Source of the DNA: Diadema setosum
Taxonomy: Eukaryota > Echinodermata > Echinoidea > Diadematoida > Diadematidae
Direction: 5' to 3'
Length of the DNA: 64,000 bases
Assembly (NCBI RefSeq): GCF_964275005.1
Contig: NC_092706.1
Span: forward strand, 27,890,781-27,954,780
The translations under genes and the position numbers were made by a program. The notes beneath the pieces are model-generated. The model saw only the letters and a program-made list of their open reading frames with translations. It had not been told where the DNA came from and made no database searches. Shown piece after piece: positions 22,360 to 33,985 of the stretch. How positions within the stretch are numbered: position 1 is the first letter of the stretch; the number at the start of each line of letters is the position of its first letter.

Positions 22360-23160
22360 TAAGGTACACTGCAGTTTTCACGTTAGAATTCTATACATCG
22401 GACAGATGGGGATGAAGATGCTGGATAAGTTACTTTCCAATATATTTCTTTTCTGGGATAGCTCGTGAAGTGAAGAAATTAGTAATACATGCACGAGACA
22501 CTTGTTGTGTCCATGAATAGGTATCCATTCTTGGACAGAGGTTCATAGGTTGTGTGATCGTATTTACGACGGCCAAACAAAAAAATAATTGCTCTCGTTT
22601 GATAAGGTATTGTTATTTTTTGTACGCGCTATGATAAACGTACCTCAACTCATAAACATTTTATATCTTACTTACTACGATGAAAGCTTACCAAGTCGTA
22701 GCAATGTGATATCACGGAGCCATCAAGCTGGCACGTACTCTGATTAATCAAAGCTACATTGACTGTCAATCAGAATAAATCAAAATAGAGACAATAACAA
22801 GAACAAATAGATAACATGAATAACAAATAAATTCGGCGAATTATTTTATGAAAAAAATTGAAATAAATAAATAAATAAATGATAATTGTGTATGTGCGTG
22901 TATTACACACATTTCTTCTGTTCTTTTTAAATCTATCCAAATGATAAGAAAATGTTATGTAGCATTATCAGAGTTTCCTTTAAAGGGCACCGCCCAGCAC
23001 GGTCATCATTATGACATTACAGATACATCTAAAAAATTACTACTGATTTAAAACAAACATTAAAAAATAAACAAGACAAGATTTACGTAATCTTCAACTG
23101 CGTTGATGCTCTGCAACGATACATCATTCGATGTATTTGATGTAAAGTAAAGCGATGGAG
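22360..23160. other. Non-coding stretch
   Basis: AT-rich sequence with an aaat tetranucleotide run near 22863-22880. No gene or recognised repeat. Confidence 0.3.
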
Positions 23161-23884
23161 TTAAAGGTATTAGCCCACCAACGGCGTAAATCCGTACTGA
23201 GGAGTGGGGGGGGGGGGGGGATGGTCATCATCACCACGATTACAAGCCCATAACCGGACCGGCGCAGCCTTGGGGGGGGGGGGGGGGGCGGAGAAGCTTG
23301 GTGCCCCCCCCCCCCCCACACGCACACTTTACAGGGATCGGATGTCCCACTCTTTTGCATGAAATATAAAGTGAGAGGAAAATGGCAGCAAAATTATTAA
23401 GAATTTTTGTTCTTGTTGTTGCTTTTTTTTTTGCTTGTCAGATGACTTGCGGCGGAAAATCAGACCTTAAAAGTATGAAGACATTTTTTGTTTTTGAAAT
23501 ATCTGTGAGAGAGAGCGGAGCGACCGGGTTAACGGGGGGGGGGGGAGGGTGTGTATGGGGGGGGGGGAGTGTCCCTCTCCCACACGAGGCAGATTTTGCA
23601 TTTTCAGACCTGACATTCAGCGATCTGGTGCACACTTTTGGTGAAATGTTTGTTTGTTTTTTCTTTAAAAAACCAATAGAAAATGAAATATTCACAATAT
23701 ATTATTGAATTACTAAATCGTGGTATTTCAGCTCTTGCTCCGCCTGTGCGACATCACTGCCAAGGCCTACTAAATAGTGGGGCCTATCACCGGTGTAGAC
23801 AGGATTGGGGGAGCGGTTATGAGATCGTGAGGGGGGGGGGGAGGGTATGGTAGGGGGGTTTCTCCCTCCCACGGTGAAATCTTT

Positions 23885-24281
23885 TTACATTGAAAATTTT
23901 GACATTTTACAGTCCCAAAACTGCCGTTTGTAGCTATATTCTTCGCTTTGGAAATTAAGGGGGGAGGCACACCGCGCGCAACTGCTCTCAATCACTGGCA
24001 GCAACATCAGGAGAATGGCATAGCGATTAAATGCGAGCGAGCGGAGCGAGCGAGCTTGAAAATTTTGACATAGGCCCTAATGCTTTTACATGCTAAAAAC
24101 TGCCGTTTGTAGTTATACTTCTTCGCTTAATTGGAAATCAAGGGGGGCCGCACCGGGCGCAACTGTTGTCAATCACTGGCAGCAACATCAGGAGAATGGT
24201 ATAGCGATTAAATGCAAGCGAGCGAAGCGGGTGAGCTTGAAAATTTTGACATTTTACAGTCCAAAAACTGCCGTTTGTGGC

Positions 24282-24327
<46 letters not shown>

Positions 24328-25612
24328 TTGGAAATTAAGGGGGGCGCACCGGGTGCAACTGCTGGCAATTACTGGCAGCAACATCAGGAGAATGGCATAA
24401 TGCGAGCGAGTGAAGCGAGCGAGCTTGAAAATTTTGACATTTTACAGTCCCAAAACTGCCGCTTTTGGCTGTATTTCTTCGCTTTGGAAATTAAGGGGGC
24501 GCACCGGGGGCAACTACCGGCAGTTACTGGCAGCAACATCAGGGGAATGGCATAACCATTGAATACGAGCGAGCGAAGCGAGTGAGCTTGAAAATTTTGA
24601 CTTTTTACAGTCCCAAAACTGTCGTTTGTAGCTATATTTTTCGCTTTGGAAATTAAGGGGGGGGGCGCACCGGGCACAACTGCTGGCAATTACTGGCAGC
24701 ATGCAACATCAGGAGAATGGCATAACGATTAAATGAAAGCGAGCGAGTTTGAAAATTTTGACGTTTTACAGTCCCCATACTGTCGTTTGTGGCTGTATTT
24801 TTTCGCTTTGGAAATCAAGGGAGGGGGGACACACCGGGCGCAACTGTCGGCAATTACTGGCAGCAACATCAGGAGAATGGCATAACGATTAAATGCGAGC
24901 GAGCGAAGCGAGTGAGCTTGAAAATTGTGATATTTTACAGTCCCAAAAATTGTCCTTCGTGGCTGTATTTTTTCGCTTTGGAAATTAAGGGGGGCGCACC
25001 GGGCGATAATTGCCGGCAGTTATTGGCAGCAACATCAGGAGATTGGCATAATGATTAAATGCGAGCGAGCGAAGTGAGTGAGCTTGAAAATTTTGACATT
25101 TTACAGTCCCCCAAACTGTCGTTTGTGGCTGTATTTTTTCGCTTTGGAAATTAAGGAGGCGCACCGGGCGAAAACTACTGGCAATTACTAGCAGCAACAT
25201 CAGGAGAATGGCATAATGATTAAATGCGAGCGAGCGAAGCGAGCGAGCTTCAAAATTTTGACATTTTACAGTCCCAAAACTGCAGTTTGTAGCTATATTT
25301 TTCGCTTTGGAAATTAAGGGGAGGCATCGGGCGAAAACTGCTGGCAATTACTAGCTGCAACATCAGGAGAATGGCATAATGATTAAATGCGAGCGAGCGA
25401 AGCGAGCGAGCTTCAAAATTTTGACATTTTACAGTCAAAAAACTGCTGTTTGTAGCTATATTTTCCGCTTTGGAAATTAAGGGACCGGGGCGCACCGGGC
25501 GCAACTGCTGCCATTCACTGGCAGCAGCATCAGGAGAATGGCATAGCGATTAAAAGCGAGCTTTAAAATTTTGACATTTTACACTCCAAACACTGCCGTT
25601 TGTAGCTATATT
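23885..25612. repeat. Satellite array, about 163-bp unit, 11 copies
   Basis: The landmark gaaaattttgac recurs at about 23893, 24056, 24238, 24426, 24591, 24752, 24924 (variant), 25086, 25252, 25415 and 25562. Each unit carries a run based on gagcgagcgaagcgag, tttacagtcccaaaactg, a ttcgctttggaaattaag block with a G tract, and ggcagcaacatcaggagaat. Units differ by point changes and by G- or T-tract length (poly-T at 24288-24324). Short frames within it are by-products of the repeat. Confidence 0.95.
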
Positions 25613-25959
25613 TTCGCTTTTGTTTGTCCCAATTTTATGGGGGAACCACCCCCCCCCCCCATCGACGCCTCTGCATATGAGGGTGCTTTTGTTAAGTGAA
25701 AGATCTGCTGCACACTCTTTGATAAATTAGGGAAATATACGTCAATCTCAAAAGTGTACAAAGCCTGTCGAAAGGGATCCTGTATAGCGGAGCTTTTGCA
25801 TGTTTATGATTGCAATACAACGATCTGGTGCGTAGTTCTGGCCAATTTTCCATTAAGAAAGTTCGAGATTTGTCCTCATCTCGGGAATTGCTTGGGGGAT
25901 AAATGATTTGTCTGCCTAAACACTTTCGTAGGGGCGGGGCACATGCCCTTTGCCCCCCC

Positions 25960-26125
25960 CCCCCCCCCTCCCGAGATATTTTCGACGCCCCTGATCTTCC
26001 CTGGGTATACCCATAGATGTATCTTGACTGAATTATCAGCCCCTTTGCCCCCCCCCCCCCGAGATAGATTCGACGCCCCTGATCTTCCCTGGGTATGCTC
26101 ATAGATGTATCCTGACTGAGTCACC
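25960..26125. repeat. Duplicated C-tract unit, about 85-bp period
   Basis: Two near-identical copies of a unit with a C tract, then gagata and cgacgcccctgatcttccct, then gggtat. A shorter relative starts at about 25650. The Gly-rich frames on the minus strand reflect the C tracts. Confidence 0.8.
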
Positions 26126-27026
26126 AGTCACTGTCGTTTCTCAGGAATGATTCAGGAAATGGAGGGGGTTCAATTATGGCAATATAGTTTTTTTTTATTG
26201 TTTGTTTGTTTGTTTGTTTGTTTGTTTTCGTACATATCTTGCAGATGGTCCCCAGTTACTCGCGTCATAGCATAGGCCTATACTATTTGGCGTTGTCAAC
26301 GTCTGAGCCATACCTTACAGTGTATGTCGATGTTACTTTCTTCGCGAGCGAGCGAAGCGAGCGAGCGCTTGAGAAAATTATGTATACATTTTCCTACAAG
26401 ATAGAATACTGTTCAGCTCTGTTACCTGTCTGAAGGCCGGCGTACAAACGTCATGCAATATGCCAAGATTGATACAATCACATTTCTGCTTCCTCCATTT
26501 TTTTTTTCAAATTTCAGGGGGGGATGATTGTACAGGCCATCCCCCCCTCCTCCATTTCAGGGGGGGGGGGGATATATCCCCCATCCCCCCGGGATTTACG
26601 CCCATGTAGCCCACATTTGTAAACCTGCAGCAATTGGTCTCATAGTTAGCATGGAGTTTGGGTATGATTGCAGTAACACCTGTGCAAAATTTCGTTCTAA
26701 TTAGTCCATATACTTCCATAAAAATAAATGAAAATGCACCGTAATCCGTATGCATGCGTATAACGCTCGCTAGCTCCGGTCCACGTACGTGTTACATGCA
26801 CAATGTACGTAGCTATAGCCCGCGCTCGTAATTCGATTTTGGGTCGGGTTGACCCGGTTTGAAAATTGATTTTAAAACGATGATTTTCTCTCTTTTATCG
26901 AATGGTATAGACAAAGAGCGACAGGTGAGGTATGTTACTGTTATAACTTGTATTTGAAGTCATATTGGACCTGTTTTATGCAGTTTTGATTTTCGTGGGT
27001 TTGCAAATGTGGGCTAGTACCTTTAA

Positions 27027-27735
27027 TAGGACAAGTATGATAGCTGTTGTGATTAGTTAGATCACATCACGTGATCGTGTGGGAATTCCGGTAGGCTACG
27101 GGAATGGGTGTGTCCTATACGAAATAGGGCACGCTATTAGCATGATCAGTTATAGCTTTAGTGGGGACTTGACGAACGGAATGTGCATTTAGATCGAGGG
27201 GTCTATTTATTTTTACAATTATTGCATGTTCTATTGTTCTATTGTTCTATTGATGTATCAGACTGGTACTGGACTCTTGATTTCCAAATAACAAAAATTA
27301 TCCTTAAGATGCATTTCTATTTTACCTCGCCATGCGGCCTTGTTATTAAAAACAAACAACACTCGGGATGTTTTAGCACTAGTTGTTTTTCTATAATCTA
27401 GCGTAGTGCATGATAGAGCATGCACTAATTACAATAATGTGAATAGTCCCTTGTAGTACCCACTTACAAATATACCGCTCTTGCGCTCGTGGTGATGTAG
27501 CTATAGTTGTTGTTTTTTTTCTTTTCTTTTTCACCCGTATCGACGCTTTAATCTCATCACAACTGGTCATAAGACACAAACAGTCGAAAGTTTTGCACGT
27601 GAAATTTCCAAAGAGGTCATTTATCATTTTCTCGGTATTGTCTTCACAGAGATTATAGCGATACTTCATGCCTGTGTATATTATAATGATTATCATAATA
27701 TATATTTTATGGGCAATCTATTCACTTCATAATGA
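27027..27735. other. Non-coding stretch
   Basis: No coding, RNA or repeat evidence beyond short T tracts. Confidence 0.3.
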
Positions 27736-28620
27736 GGAAGTTACAGCAGTGCAAACTATTAAAGAGACCTTTCTTTCTCAAATTTCTCCGCTATATCACC
27801 ATTGTTAACATAATTATGAATGCCAGGTACGTACTTTTAATTGGAGAGTGAAAGTGCGACGATTTGGTACGGACATTTACTTGACAGACATCACCAGCAG
27901 AGAGGCAGTCCTGTTCATGTCTTAATGAGAGTATTGATAGGATTGATTGATTGATTTTATTTTCCGCATAAAAAACAACAACGGCTGGATGGCCCATAAT
28001 TAGCGATGCCAACATGGCATCGCTGGTCTTCCATGGGGTCCAGAACATGGAAGTTATACAAATAGGATATGAAATTGTGAAATACATCACTTGAAAACTT
28101 GGAGATATTTAGAATACATAAATTGAGAGAAAGAAAAAAACAATAACAACGTCGCAAATTACAGCAAATAACAAATGAAAAGGATACAAGGGAAAGAGAA
28201 GGAGAAAAATAATAAATCATAACTTATAATAGCCTGTAATAATTCAAATAATTCAGTAATAACTCTTTTTCATCAACAAGAAAAAATTAAACCAATAGGG
28301 CAATGACCTTAAACATACTTATTTTAGATTTAAATATATGAACACCGGGGGAAATCATAATATCCATGGGAAGATCATTATATTCCTTAGCATATTTATA
28401 TCTAAATGATTTCTTCAAATATTCAGTCTAGGTTTGGGAAGTCTTAATGTTTATGATCATCTTGATATCAGCGTTTGCCTACAGAATGAACCTGCTGTGC
28501 TGGGCCCATCTATAGTCACTACAGCTTATCAAAGTTTATTGCACGTTTTCCTCTAAATAGCATGCAGGCCAATGCATTAGAACGGATAGGAAAAATTTCT
28601 GATTTAACCTTTCGTTTATT
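27736..28620 (-). mobile_element. Repeat family E, inverted copy, split by a LINE
   Basis: In reverse complement the outer parts match 32268-32690: ctcattaagacatgaacagg at about 27914-27933, gatatcaagatgatcataaac at 28450-28470, and a block around gctctccaatta. The two halves are separated by the LINE fragment at 27940-28435, absent from the other copy. This fixes the order of events: family E first, LINE later. Confidence 0.7.
27940..28435 (-). mobile_element. LINE 3' fragment nested in family E
   Basis: The minus strand at 28430-28330 encodes an RT C-terminal end (KKSFRYKYAKEYNDLPMDIM, then ISPGVHIFKS), like the W/YN-LP-FK ends of the other LINE copies. It is followed by 3' untranslated sequence ending in an atca repeat at 27942-27955. 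Truncated and inactive. Confidence 0.65.
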
Positions 28621-28629
28621 GTTTACGGT

Positions 28630-29054
28630 AATAGTGTACTTTCAAGTCGAATAACTTTTGAAAGGATAATGCTACTGCTTTGAAAGTTGGCACTAATCAT
28701 GGACAGAATGTGTTAATAGAACATATTTAATTGCAGCTTAATCTAATAACCCCTTCATTGATGTTGCTCCGGTGGTAATCATTCCATTTTTTTTCCCCCA
28801 TTCATTGCACCGCTAGAGTGTCTTGGTAAAGATTTACTGCTTGAATAGAACCTGTATTTCAGAGCCTCTTTTCTCAGTTAACGCTTTCCCAGAGTGTGTG
28901 CTTTCTTACCAATATTTAGATAGGTTGGGAAAGTCCATCTGGATTTAGTTATATATCAGTTTAAAGCTTAAAGTCTGCTCTTTCAGAATCTGCTCTTAAA
29001 TAAAAATCCATATTTGGCGACTATTTATTGGTTTTGTGACGCAGGGTCACATAC
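28630..29054. mobile_element. MITE family 1, copy C (right part)
   Basis: Matches the second half of the family (gctttgaaagttggcactaa, cagagcctcttttctcagtt) and ends with the terminus ggttttgtgacgcagggtca, then cata. The following 95 bp (gggaag and ataccagctgtaatagttga) also follow copy A, so both copies sit in, or carry, the same adjacent repeat. Confidence 0.75.
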
Positions 29055-29149
29055 ATAATCACAGTAATATTCATAATTTGTGACGAATGATGGGAAGGGA
29101 TGTCACAGGATACCAGCTGTAATAGTTGAAACGTCCGACACTATAACTT

Positions 29150-29535
29150 GGTCAACACATAATCCACGTACACATATTTATGTAGCCGGAAACCAATGCA
29201 CACTTTGCAATCGTAACAAAGACTAAAAATTGATAAAGCGATGGGAAAAAGACATAGTAATCTGAAAATCAGAACTTGTAAAATGTTGATCGCCCAGAAA
29301 ACAACAACAACAAAACCTGCATTTCGGAGTCTTCGTTCACATCCTGTTGCATGTCCATCAAACGGCGCAGAGGGCGCCGTTGTATTCAATGGCTCTGTGC
29401 AACTTTGACTTATTATCCAGGAAGACGACAGACATGGCACGACGCGACGGTTCGACGATTAGTGCCAGCAGCGCATATAAAATTTTCCTATCTGAAAATC
29501 TTTCATGAACACCGAAGATACGGCGAGAGGCTACG
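29150..29535. repeat. Interspersed repeat family R3, copy 2
   Basis: Collinear with 10745-11130. Shared blocks are tgcatgtccatcaaacggcg, cagagggcgc and ttcctatctgaaaatcttt. Frames on both strands are open over parts, but the other copy does not preserve them. Confidence 0.7.
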
Positions 29536-29539
29536 GCGT

Positions 29540-30290
29540 GTTGTGGCCACTTGTCGAGACTCCGTGTTGCTGTCGATTGGAGGCAATGTCTTGGGTAACT
29601 TGTATTAACTTTTTCGTTGGTATTCAAGCTCCAGAAAACTAAAGTTCAAGTGAGATCGCATGGAGTCGTATAAAGTCGGCAATCCTGTCAATAGAGGGAG
29701 GCAGACCGACAAGCCATTCCACAGTAACTGAATCAAATCTCTATGGATTTTCATACTGAGATCAGTGCATTTCATTCGTATACTGTAACAGCTGTCCCTT
29801 GATTCGGACCAAGTGAAGTTAACCTTAGTTTCTTTTTCTCTCTCTTTCGGTCCATTCATCTTACATCTTGTTTCTCAGATCTGAGGAAAGCTATATGTTT
29901 ATATATCCTCCTCTCTCTTCCTAAATTTCTGTCATTTTGTAAAGAAATTATGAAATTAATGTCTCATATTACTCGCAGTTGTAAGCCCAGAAAATGTTCA
30001 AGTAAATTTTCATCAATAACATGCACAGTAATTCTAAATCATGATGGCATGTCGAGTGAAAAAGAGAAATTTTGTTTTATACTTTATAGGAATTACCCAA
30101 ATGCAAGTGTAATCAAAAGATACGTACATTGAATTTGCAATAAATTATATATTTTAGTCGTTAACTTTCCCACCGACTCTTGGGGATTTAAACTAATTGA
30201 AACACTTGGAAGAGTTTCATCTGATTGGTAGATATCTAATAAAAGTGAATTTTATTAGTCCACAATAAAAAATCTATTTACCTTGTGTGT
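29540..30290. other. Non-coding stretch
   Basis: No supported gene or repeat. Short frames only. Confidence 0.3.
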
Positions 30291-30690
30291 GAGCTTTCGC
30301 CTACTGTTTTCTGCAGGCTTCTTCAGACTGGCCTCGACTCGCCGTAGATGGTGTATCGGCAGTCTTACAGTCCGAGAGGATGGGAAAGTATGCTGAAGAT
30401 AACTTGTATTGCCCCACGTCACGATTCGTCATGTGTGCACGCCCCCGCTGGATGTGGATAGCCTCTCTTATCCATTGTGTGAATTTATTGCTGTCTTTGA
30501 ACACAATCTTGCTCTTTTTCCAATCAATGGTGTGGTTTTCCTGAGCCACGTGATCACTTATGGCTGACTTTTTATGAGTGAGATGTGCCTCCTTCTTCTT
30601 GGCCCTTGTGAAATATGCCTCTTGTTGATGTTCTGATTGTGGACTAATGAAATTCGCTTTTATTACAATTGAGACAGTGTAACACAATGT
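30291..30690 (-). mobile_element. Penelope-like element C-terminal fragment
   Basis: The minus strand encodes a 128-residue open segment with KKSAISDHVAQENHTIDWKK, FTQWIREAIHIQRG and NRDVGQYKLSSAY. The DHV-NH-IDW and WIREA-I-NRD-GQY-LS signatures lie in and after the GIY-YIG endonuclease region of Penelope-like elements. The RT is absent. It ends at 30301-30325 with the ctgaagaagcctgcag, loop, gtaggcgaaag motif. Same family as 14531-15383. Confidence 0.75.
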
Positions 30691-30694
30691 TGCT

Positions 30695-31015
30695 TACCAG
30701 ACACTATCTATTGTAATTAGCAGTATAGAATCAGGAATATCAAAACTACCACGACATTGGGAGAGATTTGTATCTAGCGCAGATGAGCTCAAATTCATTA
30801 CAGATCAGAAAGCATCCGTTCACAAGAAGTGAAGCAATACGAGAAAATAGATCGCGTTGCATGTACCTTAAAATTATAGGGCCTGCATGAACTGTTGCAA
30901 AGGTGCGCGCTGTGGAAGAGTTACGTAACAATCCCTATTCTCACGGTATTCTTGACGTAATTTAGACATCTCTGCTTTATATTGCCCCCTTTGGCAGATG
31001 TGGAATACTGTTCAC
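30695..31015. other. Non-coding stretch
   Basis: Nothing recognised. Confidence 0.3.
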
Positions 31016-31017
31016 AT

Positions 31018-31200
31018 TAATACCTCAGCCAGGGAAGGAGGTGTTGTTTTTGTTTCTTTGTTTGTCTGTGTGCAAAAAAAAAACTAAATAAATAAATAAA
31101 ATGATAACTCAAAAAGTTGTGAACGGTTTTGAATGAAACATGCAGGGAAAAGTTGATAATGATACAAAGAACAGATGGGTAAATTTCGGTCGTTATTCCG
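31018..31200. mobile_element. Short interspersed element fragment
   Basis: Begins acctcagccagggaaggagg and continues with a tttgtttctttgtttgtctg run and aactcaaaaagttgtgaacg. The layout resembles a reversed relative of 11346-11797: an aggaggt end, a gttt run, then a pyrimidine/purine block. Fragmentary. Confidence 0.4.
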
Positions 31201-31670
31201 GAATTTTCGCTGCATTTTTTTTTTTTAATTAAGTTTCTTGCAGAAAGTGCGGGAGGGTCACCACAGCATTTTCCTTAGCTGATGATGTATCAAAGCAGAT
31301 TTGAAGCTGAAATTGATTTTTGGAAATTCATTTTGTACAGGCTTAATGTGAGGGTTTAAATAGATAGACGGCGCAGAAAATATTTTGTCAAGATATTGCC
31401 ATTTTTCAAAATTCATTGTCATAAGATTCTCTTTGATTAATTCATAATCTACCAGCATTGCATGTCAGTTTGCCCTTTCATTCCATCTGTTTGCGTGCGT
31501 GTGTGTGTGTAAAAATCAATATTTTTTTTTTCAAACTGGCATGAACAACAACGCATTTTGCATGCTGCTGCCAACAGGAAACTACCTTGGGTACGAGATT
31601 TGCAAAGTCATTTGACAGTGTGTTGAACACTATTTGAAAATAAAGTTCAGTTGAATTGAATTCGAGATAT
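31201..31670 (+). mobile_element. Probable LINE 3' tail
   Basis: 31500-31665 ends in aataaagttcagttgaattg, then aattcg, matching the ttgaattgaat tails of other LINE ends here. No RT motifs are visible upstream. Confidence 0.35.
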
Positions 31671-32267
31671 TCGCTTGATGAAGTAAACGAAAAGCGTTGT
31701 TTTCCGACAACAAAATGATAATATTGACATTCTGTTCAAGCTGTTTTAAGCCGATTGTTCGACTATTGCTACCATAGCCATAGTGGCGGAGAGTAAATAT
31801 TGTCCTCCAACGAAGTATTAGCGGGCAGTTTTATTAGACACGGATATATTACTGTCTTCTCATGTAATTTCGCCTCTGACCACTCTGGCTCGTTGAAGAG
31901 TATTATATTATTAATATAGTATATATATAATTCGTGTCTAAAGAAACAAGGTTAGAAGCCACCACTCCATCGGGCTTGTAACATACACCCTAAGCACTAA
32001 AGCAGTCGGACCACACCATCCCCTTCGCTTTAGGCCGTTATGCGTTGAAGCATTGCCAGGCAGTGTTAACGTTACGATTCACGCGCATAAATAGGGAAAT
32101 TTATGCGCATATCCCTATAGATACTTGGGTTTTATTTTTTTTATCCTTTTTTATTTATTTTTTTTTGGGGGGGGGTGGGGGGTGGGGGACTTACATTCGT
32201 AAAGGTAGATTTCCCGAAGGTTAACTGCATGTTTGGAAGAAGATATCAATACACTATCACCGCCAAT
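31671..32267. other. Non-coding stretch
   Basis: T and G tracts at 32137-32185; nothing else recognised. Confidence 0.3.
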
Positions 32268-32690
32268 AATAAATGAAATGTTAAATCAGAAATTTTTCCA
32301 ATCCGTTCTAATGGATTGGCCTGCGTGCTATTTTGATAAAACGTATGATAAACTTTGATAAGATGCAGTTATTATAGATGGACCCAGCAAAGCAGGTACA
32401 CTCTGTAGGCTAATGCTGATATCAAGATGATCATAAACATCCTATTATATCAGTAATCTCATTAAGACATGAACAGGATTTCCTCACTGTTGGTTATGTC
32501 TTTCAAGTGCATGTACGTGCCAAATCGTTCTACTTTCGCTCTCCAATTACAAAAAAAAAAGAAAAAAACCCAAAAACCAACCCTTTAATAACTGGCATTT
32601 CAGCGATATTTATAATTAGGTTAATTATGTTGATACACCGGTCGGGGAGAAATTTGAGAGACAAAGGTCTCTTCAAAAGTTCGCACTGTC
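32268..32690 (+). repeat. Repeat family E, uninterrupted copy
   Basis: Reverse-complement partner of 27736-28620 without the LINE insertion. The conserved blocks, in the same order, are ccgttctaatggattggcct, gatatcaagatgatcataaa and ctcattaagacatgaacagg. Confidence 0.7.
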
Positions 32691-32778
32691 CGACTTCCTG
32701 GTTATTAAGCGAAGAGATGTGAAAATGAAATTAAGAGTATGGCTATGATCTCTGTGTAAACAAAACCAAGAAATGATT

Positions 32779-33075
32779 GAAGGTACTGTTTACCATTGGG
32801 AGCAGTGATCCTACGTTCAAGTTATTACATTTGATGCATCTTATACCATATGAAAATGTCGCAATAAAACCTAAAATATAAGGAGATATCACCATTTTCC
32901 TCAATAAACCATAATTACAGACGGTTTATTCTAAAAGAAAAAAAAATATTCCTACATTTTATATATTCAGCAATACTTCACATTTTTACATTAGTTGTCT
33001 CACTTCCTACCTAATATTTGACAACTATTTCAAAGCACTTAAATTGGATTTTGTTTCATCGGCAAAGGGACATTA
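32779..33075 (+). mobile_element. MITE family 2, copy 1
   Basis: Starts gaaggtactgtttaccattg, then ggagcagtgat, and runs through aaggagatatcacc, ggtttattctaaa and ttttgtttcatcggcaaa. The order matches the intron copy at 53336-53662 in reverse complement. No coding capacity. Confidence 0.75.
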
Positions 33076-33221
33076 CACGTGTCAAACTTTCGACTGTACC
33101 TTTTTAACAATACTTGTACGTTCAATGCTTACCGCTTCTCAGTTATTGCAATAAGATTAAAGCGTCGCAGAAGGCAAAAGCTGTTAGCAACATCATTCAT
33201 TCATTCATTCGTTTATATACG

Positions 33222-33226
<5 letters not shown>

Positions 33227-33306
<80 letters not shown>
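33227..33306. repeat. (TA)n(TG)n compound microsatellite
   Basis: About 40 bases of ta/at pass directly into about 40 bases of tg. A C-rich run follows at 33317-33335. Confidence 0.95.
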
Positions 33307-33308
<2 letters not shown>

Positions 33309-33354
33309 CATTTAACCCCCCCCCCCCTCCCCCCGTTTAAAACTGGTTCGTGCT

Positions 33355-33450
33355 AAGGTTAGAGTTGAGATTAGGGTTAGGTTTAGGTTTAGGGTTTGGG
33401 TTAGAATTATGGTTAGGTTCAGGATTAGGATAAGGGTTAGGTTCAGGTGG
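33355..33450. repeat. Degenerate telomere-like tract
   Basis: Mutated ttaggg, ttaggt and tttaggg units in one orientation, as at 6219-6300. Confidence 0.6.
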
Positions 33451-33985
33451 AAGGGTGCGGTGTAATTGCCCAGGGGGTATTTGCCCTAGACCTTAACGTT
33501 AACGATCGCCCCGACACTGTACATTCATGCTAACCTGGAAACATTAAACTGCACATTACTTGAATATGAGACCATTCTGAAGCAAATAATTTTCACACAA
33601 CAATAGATACAAAATGTACTCTTAAATGAATCCCACAAGGAATGGAACAATCATCCCCCAGTAACCCCACTGATTTCCACTTATCAGTTACTAGCCATCT
33701 CCTTTAAACCTGATTCTATAGCCTACATCATTTATTGATTTCTCAGCGTCGATTTTGATTCGGGTGACATCTGTGGCCTGATTTCGCTGAATCGTTTGAA
33801 CGGCACCAGTGGTTATAGCTATGGACTCTGCATGGTGTCTGGATCCTTATATTTTTTTTCTTTCTGAAGTCACGATTCAATAATCAGGATGATTTATGTA
33901 GGTCAGAGAGCTCGCCATTTTTTTTTTCTGTTAAATTAATTTTCCAAAGTTATCCAGGCTCTTCTTTCATTTTTCCATGTCTGGG
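33451..33985. other. Non-coding stretch
   Basis: Nothing recognised. Confidence 0.3.

Larger units (their letters stand above)
23161..27026. mobile_element. Interval bounded by 18-bp inverted repeats
   Basis: ttaaaggtattagcccac (23161-23178) and gtgggctagtacctttaa (27009-27026) are inverted copies with one mismatch in 18. Both outer edges are TTAA. Inside are G/C homopolymer tracts, the 163-bp satellite (23885-25612) and a duplicated C-rich unit (25960-26125). No transposase frame was found. It may be a non-autonomous DNA transposon enlarged by satellite growth, or two separate copies of one terminus. Confidence 0.5.

Noticed and set aside
24138..24689. Several 80-100 residue frames within the satellite
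   Set aside because: Periodic by-products of the repeat; they contain homopolymer-coded runs.
23885..25612. CRISPR-like regular repeats
   Set aside because: The whole 163-bp unit repeats with no unique spacers, and the genome is eukaryotic. It is a satellite.
25692..26124. Gly-rich minus-strand frames
   Set aside because: They arise from C homopolymers in a duplicated non-coding unit.
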